Source: Firmicutes bacterium AF25-13AC (lineage in GTDB: Bacteria > Bacillota > Clostridia > Lachnospirales > Lachnospiraceae). Taken from it: a DNA stretch of 64,000 nt. Positions 49,677-58,709 of the stretch are shown here, piece after piece. The translations under genes were made by a program, and so were the position numbers. The notes beneath the pieces are model-generated. The model had not been told where the DNA came from and did no database searches. It worked only from the letters and a program-made list of their open reading frames with translations. Position 1 is the stretch's first letter. Each line of letters begins with the position of its first letter. The stretch is taken from positions 1-64,000 of the forward strand of contig QUFP01000011.1 of NCBI GenBank assembly GCA_003478935.1. Reading direction: 5' to 3'.

Positions 49677-51256
49677 TACAGATCAATTCATTAAAGCTTC
49701 CATGCGGTCACAGCAAAGAAGAGCTGGAAGAAAAAATATGTAAGCAGCTTAAAATACCACGCAGTCATTTAAAGAGCTGGAAGATTCTGCGCCAGTCTAT
49801 TGATGCAAGAAAAAAGCCAGAGCTTTTCTTTGTCTATCTTATCGAGGCAGAGGTGGACAATGAACGGACAATTGTAAAAAAACTGCATAATCCGTCAATT
49901 GTGATTGCCTCTGGGCAGACCTATACATTTCCAAAGGAAGGAGTACTGCAGCAAAAACATCGCCCTGTAATAATAGGAACAGGACCGGCAGGACTTTTCT
50001 GTGGCTATCTGCTCGCGCAGCACGGATATCGTCCTATTCTTTTGGAGCGGGGCTCTGATGTAGATAATCGTTCTAAAAAAGTTGAGCATTTCTGGGAAAC
50101 AGGAGAGCTTGATGAGAAGACAAATGTTTCATTTGGAGAAGGTGGCGCAGGTACATTCTCAGATGGAAAGTTAAACACACTTGTCAAAGATAAGCTTATG
50201 AGAAATCGCAAGGTGTTAGAAATTTTTGTTGAGCATGGTGCACCGGAAGAAATTTTATATCAGCAAAAGCCTCACATTGGAACTGATGTGTTAAAGAATG
50301 TAATTGTAAGTATGAGAAAGAGCATCCTAGAGTATGGCGGAGAAGTACGTTTTGACAGCTGTATGACAGATCTTGATGTAAGAGATGGCGCACTAGCTGG
50401 AATATGGGTCAATCAGACCGAGTATATTGCATGTGAGACTCTTGTTCTTGCAACAGGACATAGTGCGCGCGATACATTTGCCATGCTTGGAAAGCATATT
50501 CATATGGAACCTAAATCATTTGCTGTCGGTGTGCGTATTGAGCATCCGCAGGAGATGATCAATTTCTCACAATATGGAGCCGCACATGTTTCGTCACTTG
50601 GCGCAGCCAGTTACAAGCTGACGCATCAGGCAGAAAACGGTCGTGGTGTGTACAGTTTTTGCATGTGTCCAGGAGGCTTTGTGGTCAATGCATCAAGTGA
50701 GAAGGGCGGTCTTGCCGTAAACGGAATGAGCTACCATGCGCGTGACAGTAAGAATGCAAATTCAGCACTTATTGTCACTGTTACACCGCAGGATTTTCCT
50801 GATGTGTCTTATATGGGCGGCGTAGCCTTCCAGCGAAGACTTGAGCAGGCAGCATACCGCGCAGGAAACAGCAAAATTCCGCTTCAGCTGTTTGGTGATT
50901 TTAAAGAAGGACGTATCTCAACTGGCCTCGGAGAAGTCAAGCCATGCACAAAGGGTGCATATGCATTTGCCGATTTAAATCAGGTGCTTCCAAAGCCGCT
51001 TACTGAGGCACTTTGCGAAGCTATTCCAGCATTTGACCGCAAAATTCATGGCTTTGCAAGAGAGGATGCGCTTTTGCTTGGTGTGGAGAGTCGTACCTCA
51101 TCACCGCTTCGTATGGTACGTGATGAAAATGGAGAGAGCAATGTGCGTGGACTATATCCGTGCGGTGAAGGAGCAGGCTATGCAGGCGGCATCACATCAG
51201 CAGCGATGGATGGCATTCGTGCAGCAGAGTGGATTGCAGCGCGTTTTTGCCCGTGA
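49673..51256 (+). CDS. Uncharacterised FAD-dependent dehydrogenase (COG2509 type)
   Basis: A 527-residue flavoprotein with an N-terminal adaptor part (residues about 1-95), then PVIIGTGPAGLFCGYLLAQ for FAD binding. NVSFGEGGAGTFSDGKL and GLYPCGEGAGYAGGITSAA are characteristic of COG2509 proteins. It is commonly paired with an HI0933 protein, as here. The function is unknown; a redox role is expected. The last bases overlap only open codons upstream of the next gene. Confidence 0.92.
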   Translation: MIQINSLKLPCGHSKEELEEKICKQLKIPRSHLKSWKILRQSIDARKKPELFFVYLIEAEVDNERTIVKKLHNPSIVIASGQTYTFPKEGVLQQKHRPVIIGTGPAGLFCGYLLAQHGYRPILLERGSDVDNRSKKVEHFWETGELDEKTNVSFGEGGAGTFSDGKLNTLVKDKLMRNRKVLEIFVEHGAPEEILYQQKPHIGTDVLKNVIVSMRKSILEYGGEVRFDSCMTDLDVRDGALAGIWVNQTEYIACETLVLATGHSARDTFAMLGKHIHMEPKSFAVGVRIEHPQEMINFSQYGAAHVSSLGAASYKLTHQAENGRGVYSFCMCPGGFVVNASSEKGGLAVNGMSYHARDSKNANSALIVTVTPQDFPDVSYMGGVAFQRRLEQAAYRAGNSKIPLQLFGDFKEGRISTGLGEVKPCTKGAYAFADLNQVLPKPLTEALCEAIPAFDRKIHGFAREDALLLGVESRTSSPLRMVRDENGESNVRGLYPCGEGAGYAGGITSAAMDGIRAAEWIAARFCP

Positions 51257-51270
51257 AAAGGGAGCTTCAT

Positions 51271-51867
51271 ATGATGATAGAAGAAGAGAAACGCTTATTT
51301 CGCAAATCAGCGTTAAAAAGGCGTGCAAAGATTACGAATAGACAGGAAAAATCCGCGCAGATTGCGAAAAATTTATTTGATACGAAAGCTTACAAAAATG
51401 CCAGCATGATCTTTGCCTATATGTCATATCGCAGCGAGGCAGATACAATGCCTGTCATTGAGCATGCACTTGCTGAACAAAAATGTGTTGCTGTTCCAAG
51501 GGTAGTCCTTTTGGATGGAGAGCAGGGAAGCGGCAAGATGGTGTTTTGCCGTATTATGTCATTAGATGATTGTGTAAAAGGGACATATGGCATTTTAGAG
51601 CCAAAAAAAGACTGCCAGGTAGTTCGGGCAGACGAGAATAGCTTGATTCTTATACCAGGATGTGCATTCACACGAGATGGGCTGCGTATGGGTTACGGCG
51701 GCGGTTACTATGACCGCTACCTGCAAATGTATAAGGAAGCAGTTACAGTTGGCTATGCATTTGAGGAACAGCTTTTCGATGCAATTCCAAGCGAAGCACA
51801 TGACAGACGACTTGATTTTGTTGTGACACAGAAAGAATGCTATGAAGCAGAGTACAGCAGAATGTAG
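51271..51867 (+). CDS. 5-formyltetrahydrofolate cyclo-ligase
   Basis: A 198-residue enzyme that converts 5-formyl-THF to 5,10-methenyl-THF with ATP. The ATP-binding MGYGGGYYDRYL near residue 145 is the family signature, with KSALKRRAKI at the N-terminus. ATG 51271 follows AAGGGAG, 14 nt after the preceding stop. It completes a three-gene run with the flavoproteins. Confidence 0.93.
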   Translation: MMIEEEKRLFRKSALKRRAKITNRQEKSAQIAKNLFDTKAYKNASMIFAYMSYRSEADTMPVIEHALAEQKCVAVPRVVLLDGEQGSGKMVFCRIMSLDDCVKGTYGILEPKKDCQVVRADENSLILIPGCAFTRDGLRMGYGGGYYDRYLQMYKEAVTVGYAFEEQLFDAIPSEAHDRRLDFVVTQKECYEAEYSRM

Positions 51868-51923
51868 ACCAAATCAAAAACATGGTCATCAATTAAAACA
51901 TGACAGAAAGAAAGGTACAGAAG

Positions 51924-52403
51924 TTGAAAATTACGATATTAACGGTTGGAAAATTAAAGGAAAGCTACTGGAAGCAGGCTATTGCGGAATATTCAAAGCG
52001 ACTCGGACTGTATACGAAGCTTGAGCTTGTTGAGGTCGAGGATGAAAAAACTTTGGATCAGGCAAGCGATATTCTCTGTGAGCAAATCAAAGATAAAGAA
52101 GGAGATCGTCTGCTTGCCCGCTGTCCGAAGGATGGATATGTGATCGCGTTAGCTATTGATGGAAAGCAGTATGATTCAGTTGCATTATCAAAGCATTTAG
52201 AAAAACTTACAGTGGCAGGGCGGTCACATCTTGTTTTTGTGATTGGAGGCTCCCTTGGTCTTAGTAAAAAGGTACTTGCCCGTGCCGATGAGAAGCTAAG
52301 CTTCTCGGCACTGACATTTCCACATCAAATGATGCGTGTGATTTTACTTGAGCAGATATATCGCTGTTTTCGCATTCAGAAAAATGAGCCGTATCACAAG
52401 TAA
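51924..52403 (+). CDS. rlmH: 23S rRNA pseudouridine(1915) N3-methyltransferase RlmH
   Basis: RlmH is a SPOUT methyltransferase that methylates pseudouridine 1915 of 23S rRNA. The 159-residue length is standard. FVIGGSLGLS near residue 105 and the C-terminal LTFPHQMMRVILLEQIYR...PYHK are diagnostic. TTG 51924 gives the usual KITILTVGKLKE start and has AGAAAGG 9 nt upstream; ATG 51900 has no ribosome site. It converges with the next gene, 5 nt away, with no terminator between them. Confidence 0.95.
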   Translation: MKITILTVGKLKESYWKQAIAEYSKRLGLYTKLELVEVEDEKTLDQASDILCEQIKDKEGDRLLARCPKDGYVIALAIDGKQYDSVALSKHLEKLTVAGRSHLVFVIGGSLGLSKKVLARADEKLSFSALTFPHQMMRVILLEQIYRCFRIQKNEPYHK

Positions 52404-52408
52404 CAGAA

Positions 52409-53926
52409 TTATAACTGTGCGCAGATAAGGTCATTTATTGCCTGCGTCAGTTCTTCTCCGTTGCGGCATTCTGCGACAAGGGATACGACGGCATCTGCGT
52501 CAGGCAGTACAATGGAAAGCTGAGAATATTTGCCATCGGCACGGTAGGAATTATATTTTCCACGCCAGAACAGATAACCATACTGTTCTGTGTCTGATGG
52601 CTTTGTGCTTTCCTCAATCCATGCAGCATTTAACAGCTGCTTTCCATTCCATTTTCCTTTATTCAAATAGAACAGACCAAATTTGTGAAGCTCAGAAAGA
52701 GTAAGGAACAGTCCGCCCGCACCAAATGTATTGCCAAGAGGATCAATTTCCCAGGTTGGCCGCTTAATTTCAAGATGTTTAAAAAGTCGCGGCATAAGAT
52801 AAGATACAAGATCGGTTCCAGAGCGTCTCTGAACAAGGATGCCTGCCAGATATGGACCTACATTATTGTAGACAAAATGTGTTCCAGGCTCATAGACAAA
52901 TGGAATAGAAAGAACCATCTTAACCCAATCATCTTCCTTATAGAGCGGCCTCTGTTCTCCCATCAAATGACCAGATTCCTGTCCAAGACACATCGTCAAA
53001 AGATCACGGACTGTTGCTTTTTTCAGATTCTCATCTGGATTTTCTGGAATATCGTCTGCGAATGCATCGGTAAGCTTTTCATCAAGCGAAATTAGTCCTT
53101 CCTGTACGGCAAATCCCATTGCACAAGACGTAAAACTTTTTGTCGCCGAATAAATATTTCTGCGGCATTCACCTTCACTTAACCACTCTGCTTTTAACTC
53201 ATTATGCTGAGTAACCTTTACACCAAGAACGCCAAGAGTCTTAGCTTTCTCAACAAAACTTGAGATGTCAATTGTATGCTTTTTAGTCAAAGCAAGCGTG
53301 ATACCTTCCTCAAATTTTGGAAGCCACCATTCGCGATAACCATCTCTTAATGGGTGAATTGGGTCAGACATGTAACGTTTGTAGTTTTCTGGTGAAACTT
53401 GATTCATTTCTATATCATTCCATAAATCAATCACGTCAATCTGCCATTTTTTTTGTATTGAAAGCAGCAGTTCAACCATTTTTTTGTAAAGATCACTGTC
53501 ATACTTAGTTCCAGTGTAAAAAATTACAGGGCAATGCCATGTCTGCTTTGCATATGCAATAATAAATTCAATAGCACCTGCTATGGTTTTAGTATCAAAA
53601 TTTTCCTTTGCATATGAATCAGAAATTATTCCAAGCGGCTTGTTGTGCGAGGCATCATTTGTAGACAGCTGGCAGACAAACGCATCTGCTTTTATGTTTG
53701 TATCAATGGTCGCTAGTCGGGCAATGTACGATTTGCCATCAGCAACATCCTCATCAACAAGAAGCGTTCCGCTGACAGCTTCCTTTATGGCAATAATTCC
53801 ATCTTTTTCTTCTAAAGCCTCGATAAATGATTGCCCCATGGCACAGGCTCCATAAGTGACTGAACTGCCAAGAAAAATAATTCTTTTTCCTCCAAGAGTT
53901 TCTTTACATAAATCAAAATCGGACAT
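52409..53926 (-). CDS. Fusion protein: SGNH hydrolase plus class C beta-lactamase-like serine hydrolase
   Basis: A 505-residue two-domain protein. The N-terminal part (residues about 1-210) is an SGNH/GDSL esterase fold with IIFLGSSVTYG (block I), LSTNDAS (block III-like) and SDPIHPLRDGY (block V, D-x-x-H). The C-terminal part is a beta-lactamase/PBP4*-like serine hydrolase with YSATKSFTS (SxxK) and FVYNNVG (YxN). No signal peptide is visible, so it is probably cytoplasmic. It suggests stepwise hydrolysis of one esterified substrate, but the substrate is unknown. ATG at 53926 has GGAGG upstream; the longer frame starts upstream of it without one. It is divergent from an AraC regulator. Confidence 0.85.
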   Translation of the reverse strand: MSDFDLCKETLGGKRIIFLGSSVTYGACAMGQSFIEALEEKDGIIAIKEAVSGTLLVDEDVADGKSYIARLATIDTNIKADAFVCQLSTNDASHNKPLGIISDSYAKENFDTKTIAGAIEFIIAYAKQTWHCPVIFYTGTKYDSDLYKKMVELLLSIQKKWQIDVIDLWNDIEMNQVSPENYKRYMSDPIHPLRDGYREWWLPKFEEGITLALTKKHTIDISSFVEKAKTLGVLGVKVTQHNELKAEWLSEGECRRNIYSATKSFTSCAMGFAVQEGLISLDEKLTDAFADDIPENPDENLKKATVRDLLTMCLGQESGHLMGEQRPLYKEDDWVKMVLSIPFVYEPGTHFVYNNVGPYLAGILVQRRSGTDLVSYLMPRLFKHLEIKRPTWEIDPLGNTFGAGGLFLTLSELHKFGLFYLNKGKWNGKQLLNAAWIEESTKPSDTEQYGYLFWRGKYNSYRADGKYSQLSIVLPDADAVVSLVAECRNGEELTQAINDLICAQL

Positions 53927-53970
53927 ATCGTTACCTCCATTTAAAAAGTTGCTATGTATATATTGATAAT

Positions 53971-53979
53971 AGTATACCA
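53971..53979 (-). promoter_or_regulatory. Extended -10 promoter of the fusion gene
   Basis: Read on the minus strand, TGGTATACT is an extended -10 (TGn-TATACT) about 45 nt before the ATG at 53926. The -35 region is poor, which is common with extended -10 boxes. Confidence 0.5.
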
Positions 53980-54083
53980 TATTATCTTGTTAAGAAAATG
54001 GAGATTTCTTTCATTGGCAAAATTTCTAATCAAAACTTTTTCACTCATTTTTTACAAGAAAAAGATAGACAGATGTGCTAATA

Positions 54084-54113
54084 TTGACATTTCCTCTATT
54101 TTGGCATTATAAT
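54084..54113 (+). promoter_or_regulatory. Promoter of the AraC regulator gene
   Basis: TTGACA (54084-54089) and TATAAT (54108-54113) are separated by 18 nt. The -10 box overlaps an ATG at 54112, which excludes that codon as translation start and supports ATG 54142. Confidence 0.75.
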
Positions 54114-54141
54114 GAATTATCATTCAGAATGGAGTGAAAAT

Positions 54142-55095
54142 ATGTATTATGTGATGGACAGCAGAATCGTACCGCAGATACATCTGGCTGATTATTGGAT
54201 ATTAAAACCGCCGTGTGCGCATAAAAAGCGTGTACCGCATGAATATATAGCGTACTTGATTCAAAAGGGAGAGCTTTATTTGGCAGAGGATGGAATTACA
54301 TATCATCTGCACCCAGGCGATTTTATTCTTTTGGATCCTGATAAATATCATGAGGGAAAGCAGATTACTTACTGCGAATATTATTACATTCATTTTCAGC
54401 ATGATATGATTCATCTGATGACTCATCCAATGTTGGAAGAAAGCGAAAATAATGAAATAGACGAGTCCAAAATGCACGAACAAATGCTTCAGCTTCGTTG
54501 TGCAGCAATGCAGAGTGATTCAAGCGAAGCACCTAATGAAAAGAGCCATCAGCTTATGCTTCCTAAGTATTGCCATATTCAGGATGAGACAGTTTGGGGA
54601 GCGCTGATTCAGCAAATTCAGCAAGTGGTATCGGCAAATTCCGACCATCTGGAATATTATAAGGATTTGAGCGGCGCGCAATTTCTAGCATTTTTAATTC
54701 AGCTTTCACGTGCCAGTCTGACATTTGCAATGCAGGAAAATAAAATGATAACCGCCCGTGGCTATAAGAAAGTTCTTGAAGTGCAAAGTTTTTTGCATGA
54801 AGCTTACAAGGAACCGCTCACGGGCGATTATCTGGAAGAAAAATTTGATATCAATTTTGATTATCTGAACCGTCTATTTAGAAAGAATATGAAAAAAACG
54901 GTATTTCAGTATTTGCGTGACATTCGCATCGCGCATGCTAAGCAGCTGCTAACAACGACCTCCATGCGTATAATGGAGGTCAGTGAGTGTGTTGGCTTTG
55001 CTGATGAAAGCTATTTCAGTAAAGTTTTTAAGAAGCAGACAGGCGTTTCACCTGCAGATTATGCCAAAACACAGGAAATAGCACAACACAATTAA
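54142..55095 (+). CDS. AraC family transcriptional regulator
   Basis: A 317-residue regulator. The N-terminal cupin-like sensor domain contains YHLHPGDFILLDPDKYH. Two helix-turn-helix motifs lie at the C-terminus (YLEEKFDINFDYLNRLFRKN and IMEVSECVGFADESYFSKVFKKQTG). ATG 54142 is chosen because the promoter -10 box covers the earlier ATG and GGAGTG precedes this one. It is divergent from the SGNH/beta-lactamase fusion and probably controls it. Its stop overlaps the stop of the convergent MATE gene. Confidence 0.9.
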   Translation: MYYVMDSRIVPQIHLADYWILKPPCAHKKRVPHEYIAYLIQKGELYLAEDGITYHLHPGDFILLDPDKYHEGKQITYCEYYYIHFQHDMIHLMTHPMLEESENNEIDESKMHEQMLQLRCAAMQSDSSEAPNEKSHQLMLPKYCHIQDETVWGALIQQIQQVVSANSDHLEYYKDLSGAQFLAFLIQLSRASLTFAMQENKMITARGYKKVLEVQSFLHEAYKEPLTGDYLEEKFDINFDYLNRLFRKNMKKTVFQYLRDIRIAHAKQLLTTTSMRIMEVSECVGFADESYFSKVFKKQTGVSPADYAKTQEIAQHN

Positions 55096-56455
55096 ACAAC
55101 TGTCTTCTTCATCCATTTTTTTGATTTCCAACGGAAGAAGTAGTTAATTCCGCGGAAGGCTTCATCCATGGCAAAGGCGATCCAACAGCCTGTCAGTCCA
55201 AGTCCGAGCTTTACGCCTAGTATGTAAGAAAATAGTACGCTCATTGCCCAACAGGAACAGATAGAGACAATCATTGGAAAGACTACATCGCCGGCACCGC
55301 GCAGAGAGTTCTCTTCGATATGGTTAAAACCGCGGAAAATCTCAACGAAAATATCCCAAAACAAAAGCGCACAGCCAACCTTAAGAATATCAGGGTCTTT
55401 TGTAAAAAGAGAAAGAAGCGGACGGCCAAATAGAAACAGTAAAATCGACAGCGTAGCATTTAGTAAAATCGTGACCTTTAAATTTTGCAGATTCAGCTTA
55501 TATGCTTGATCGTATTTCTTGGCACCGCATAGCCATCCAATCAAAAGTGATGTTGACATTCCAAGGGAAAGGCCAAGCACATAAACATAAAAAACAAGAT
55601 TGGAGACATATATTTTAGTTGAAATCGCGGAGACGCCAACTAGTGCAATAACAGATGTAGTTACAGTCTGCGATACATTGTAGGAGAGTGAGCTGATTCC
55701 GCCTGGAAGACCAACACGCAGAATTTCCTTAATCTTTAACAAGCTCTTTGGCCTCATCTTGTGAAAATCAAGCTGCAGCGGAAGACGAAACAGACAAATT
55801 ATAATGCAGATAAGAGCAACACCACGGCTTATATTGCTGCACCATGCAATTCCCGATACGCCTTTAAGAAAGAATGGGAATGGTTGGAAAATAACGAGAT
55901 AATTCAGTGCAGCATTTAAGATATTCATACCAAGAGAAATGCCAACGGAAATCTGAGGAAAACCGTAGCTTTTAAAGATTGAGGATATAATTACAAAAAG
56001 TGCTGGCAGAAATGAAAACTGCATGCAGATCGAAAAATATTTTGCAGCATCATCTAAAACATCTCCATTTATATTAAGAAGTGTCATACATGGACGAGCA
56101 AATATAGACATTGAAATACTAATAACTGCACTTAGGGCAGCACCAAAGACAAGCGCTGAAAATACAGCTTCTGAGGTCTGTTCTTTTTTTCCTGCGCCAA
56201 GATGATGGCATAAAACAATGGAGACACCCGTTCCAATGACGGAGTAAAAAGTATAGATCATGCTGGAAAACTGACCGGCAGCACCCACGGCGGCAACAGC
56301 ATTATCCGAAAAATAAGAGAGCATAAAGGTATTGACCGTCTGCATGAAATTCATCAAAAACATTTCAAGAAAAAACGGAATGAATACCTCGTAAGTGTCA
56401 TGGTACCCTGAGAGGTTTCAACAGTTCCAAGAGTTTTGTCATAAGAAAACAACAT
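55092..56455 (-). CDS. MATE family efflux transporter (single frameshift near the N-terminus)
   Basis: A restored protein of about 454 residues with twelve membrane segments, a multidrug/toxin extrusion (MATE) type cation-coupled exporter. The continuous frame starts at 56363, but on the minus strand an ATG at 56455 has AAGGAG upstream. Its codons run MLFSYDKTLGT...YSFRFFL and then need one added base near 56365-56368 to join EMFLMNFMQT. This adds about 31 residues and the first part of helix 1. Its substrate is unknown. It converges with the AraC gene, their stop codons overlapping. Confidence 0.88.
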
Positions 56456-56566
56456 TTTAATTGCTCCTTCCCGATTTTTAAGTATGCATTTACTGTTATT
56501 ATAAATCAACAGATAAAAAAGAGAATGGAACACAGAGAGATAATTTGTAAATTAGCGACTTTTGGC

Positions 56567-56592
56567 ATAAAGATTATGGACTTGCATATAGT
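56567..56592 (+). promoter_or_regulatory. Sigma-E-like promoter for the spoIIIA operon
   Basis: ATA (56567-56569, within GGCATAAA) and CATATAGT (56585-56592) with a 15-nt spacer resemble sigma-E promoters. spoIIIA is a known sigma-E operon in Bacillus. The ATG of spoIIIAA is 20 nt downstream. Confidence 0.45.
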
Positions 56593-56611
56593 TGTGTTAG
56601 AGGTGATGTCA

Positions 56612-57571
56612 ATGCAGACAGATGCCATCTGGCAAATTCTGCCGGAATCCATAAAAGAGGCATTAAAAAAGGGAGGCATTTCACTTGATTCATTTGAAGA
56701 AATACGCATCCGTACACAGAGACCTGTATCGGTGCGAAGAAAAATGAATCTTTTTTATTTGAATCAAAACGGGAGCCTTACAAAAACGCTGTTGCCAGAA
56801 ATGTCACTCGTTATTATGTCAAAGGCAGAGATGGAGCAGATTTTATTAAATGCAAGCCGTTTTTCTGTATATGCAGCAGAAGAGCAGATTCGTCAGGGCT
56901 ATTTGACTATTCAGGGAGGACACCGCATTGGAATTTGTGGAGAGGTAATACTTTGTGATGGAAAGCTACAGGGAATACGTAAGATCAGCTCGTATAATAT
57001 TCGAATGGCTAGGGAAGTACGCGGCTGTGCCAGAGAAATCTATCCATGGCTGTGGGAGAAAGAGCGATTTTTAGATACGCTGATAGTATCACCGCCAGGG
57101 CTTGGAAAGACAACTCTTCTTCGCGACCTTGTTCGTCTGATTTCAGATGGAACAGGCATTCATCGTCCTCTTACCACTAGTTTGGCAGATGAGAGAGGAG
57201 AAGTGGCCGCCTGTATAAGCGGTATTCCGCAAAATGATGTTGGACAAAACACAGATGTTATGGATGGCGGAAGTAAGACAGATACGATGATAATGCTTCT
57301 TCGCACAATGGCACCGCAGGTGTTAGCTGCAGATGAGGCTGGAGGAGAAGAAGACATAAAGATATTCGCGCAGGCAAAAAAGTGGGGAACAGCGCTTTTA
57401 ACGACAGCGCACGGAACAATAAAGCAGCATCTTTTTGATCAAAAGATTTCTGGATTATTTTCGCGGTACATAGAAATTCAAATAGACAATGACTGTTCCA
57501 GAAATGTTTTGATTTATGATCAGAATAGGCAACTTATGACGACTGTAGAAATTGAAAGGAGTTATGAATGA
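56612..57571 (+). CDS. spoIIIAA: Stage III sporulation protein AA (ATPase)
   Basis: SpoIIIAA is the secretion-type ATPase of the SpoIIIA-SpoIIQ feeding channel between mother cell and forespore. The protein has Walker A PPGLGKTTLLRDL near residue 155 and ADERGE and LAADEAGG segments. ATG 56612 is chosen: it lies downstream of the promoter and follows GAGGTG, giving 319 residues. ATG 56606 is the nearest alternative. It overlaps spoIIIAB by ATGA. Confidence 0.94.
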   Translation: MQTDAIWQILPESIKEALKKGGISLDSFEEIRIRTQRPVSVRRKMNLFYLNQNGSLTKTLLPEMSLVIMSKAEMEQILLNASRFSVYAAEEQIRQGYLTIQGGHRIGICGEVILCDGKLQGIRKISSYNIRMAREVRGCAREIYPWLWEKERFLDTLIVSPPGLGKTTLLRDLVRLISDGTGIHRPLTTSLADERGEVAACISGIPQNDVGQNTDVMDGGSKTDTMIMLLRTMAPQVLAADEAGGEEDIKIFAQAKKWGTALLTTAHGTIKQHLFDQKISGLFSRYIEIQIDNDCSRNVLIYDQNRQLMTTVEIERSYE

Positions 57572-58077
57572 AACTTGCAGCAGCTATTATAATAGCTGGA
57601 ACTTTGTTGTCCATTGGATTTTGTATGGAAACATCACGAAAGGAGACGGCAAAACAGCTGCAGGAATTGATTCGTTTCCTTCTCTTTGCCGGACAGGAGA
57701 TTGAAATAAGAGGTAGCATATTGGAGGATGTTTTTAAAAAAGCATCATCAATAACGCAAGGGGCGACAAAAGAACTAGTAAGCAGGATGGCGAAACGTAT
57801 GGCAGAAGGCGGTGATTTTTTGCAGGAGTGGAGCCATGCCGTAAACGAAGTATATAGGAAAATGGGTTGGAATGAGCAGGAAGAGGAATTGATTCTTCAT
57901 TGTGCATCTGATTTTCTCTTATTTGAAAGAAAAATGGTAAAAGAGCAGCTTTTCTTTGATGCAAATCAGCTTTCACAGCTGTATGAAAAGCGGATAACGA
58001 AGCTTGGAAATGAGTGTAAGCTATGCCGCGTGCTTAGCTTTTGCGCGGCAGCTTTTCTTCTTATTTTGCTATGGTAA
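57568..58077 (+). CDS. spoIIIAB: Stage III sporulation protein AB
   Basis: A 169-residue protein with an N-terminal membrane helix and a C-terminal hydrophobic tail, resembling type II secretion F-like components. The RLLFAGQEIEIRG-type segment and ELILHCASDFL are family-like. It is coupled to spoIIIAA by ATGA overlap and belongs to the same eight-gene operon. Confidence 0.9.
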   Translation: MKLAAAIIIAGTLLSIGFCMETSRKETAKQLQELIRFLLFAGQEIEIRGSILEDVFKKASSITQGATKELVSRMAKRMAEGGDFLQEWSHAVNEVYRKMGWNEQEEELILHCASDFLLFERKMVKEQLFFDANQLSQLYEKRITKLGNECKLCRVLSFCAAAFLLILLW

Positions 58078-58092
58078 AAGGGGGATACCAGA

Positions 58093-58287
58093 ATGGATGT
58101 CAATCTGATTTTTAAGATCGCGGCTGTCGGAATCCTGGTAACAATCATACAGCAGGTATTAAAGCAAAGCGGCCGTGACGAGCAGGCATTTTTGGTATCC
58201 TTGTCTGGTTTGATTCTTGTACTGTTTTGGCTGATTCCTTATATCAGTGAATTGTTTGACAGTATTCGAAATCTATTTGCACTGTAG
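58093..58287 (+). CDS. spoIIIAC: Stage III sporulation protein AC
   Basis: A 64-residue protein with two membrane helices; IAAVGILVTIIQQVLKQSGRDEQAF is diagnostic of SpoIIIAC. It is a small membrane part of the SpoIIIA channel, next to spoIIIAD. Confidence 0.93.
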   Translation: MDVNLIFKIAAVGILVTIIQQVLKQSGRDEQAFLVSLSGLILVLFWLIPYISELFDSIRNLFAL

Positions 58288-58295
58288 GAGGGCGC

Positions 58296-58673
58296 ATGTG
58301 GAAGATTGCGGCAGCAGGTATTGCGTTTACATTGTTAGCGGTTTGCCTGAAACAGATAAAAGAAGAGTATCGTACTTATCTGATGTTAGCTGCAGGATTG
58401 TTTTTTGGCTATTATCTTCTTGAACAGATTCGCTATTTAATTCAGAGCATGAATCAGCTTCGCCAGTATCTTTCAATTGACAACATTTATATGGAAAGCA
58501 TTCTTAAAATGATAGGAATTACATGTTTGGGCGAATTTACATGTGATTTTTGTAAAGACTGCGGACAAGAGGCACTTGGACGTCAGATTTCAATGGCGGC
58601 ACGACTTACAATTCTTGGTTTTAGCATGCCGATTGTGCTGGCTGTTTTAAAAAATGTTTCTAAGCTGATGTGA
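58296..58673 (+). CDS. spoIIIAD: Stage III sporulation protein AD
   Basis: A 125-residue membrane protein with three to four hydrophobic segments, related to SpoIIIAC in its first half (LLAVCLKQIKEEYRTYLML). The end, ARLTILGFSMPIVLAVLK, is typical. It starts 8 nt after spoIIIAC. Confidence 0.92.
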   Translation: MWKIAAAGIAFTLLAVCLKQIKEEYRTYLMLAAGLFFGYYLLEQIRYLIQSMNQLRQYLSIDNIYMESILKMIGITCLGEFTCDFCKDCGQEALGRQISMAARLTILGFSMPIVLAVLKNVSKLM

Positions 58674-58709
58674 ACATAACAAAAATGTGTTGTGGATAGA
58701 AGGGAGCAT

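Noticed and set aside
54112..54141. Upstream ATG as the start of the AraC gene
   Set aside because: The ATG overlaps the TATAAT -10 box at 54108-54113, so it lies before the expected transcript start.
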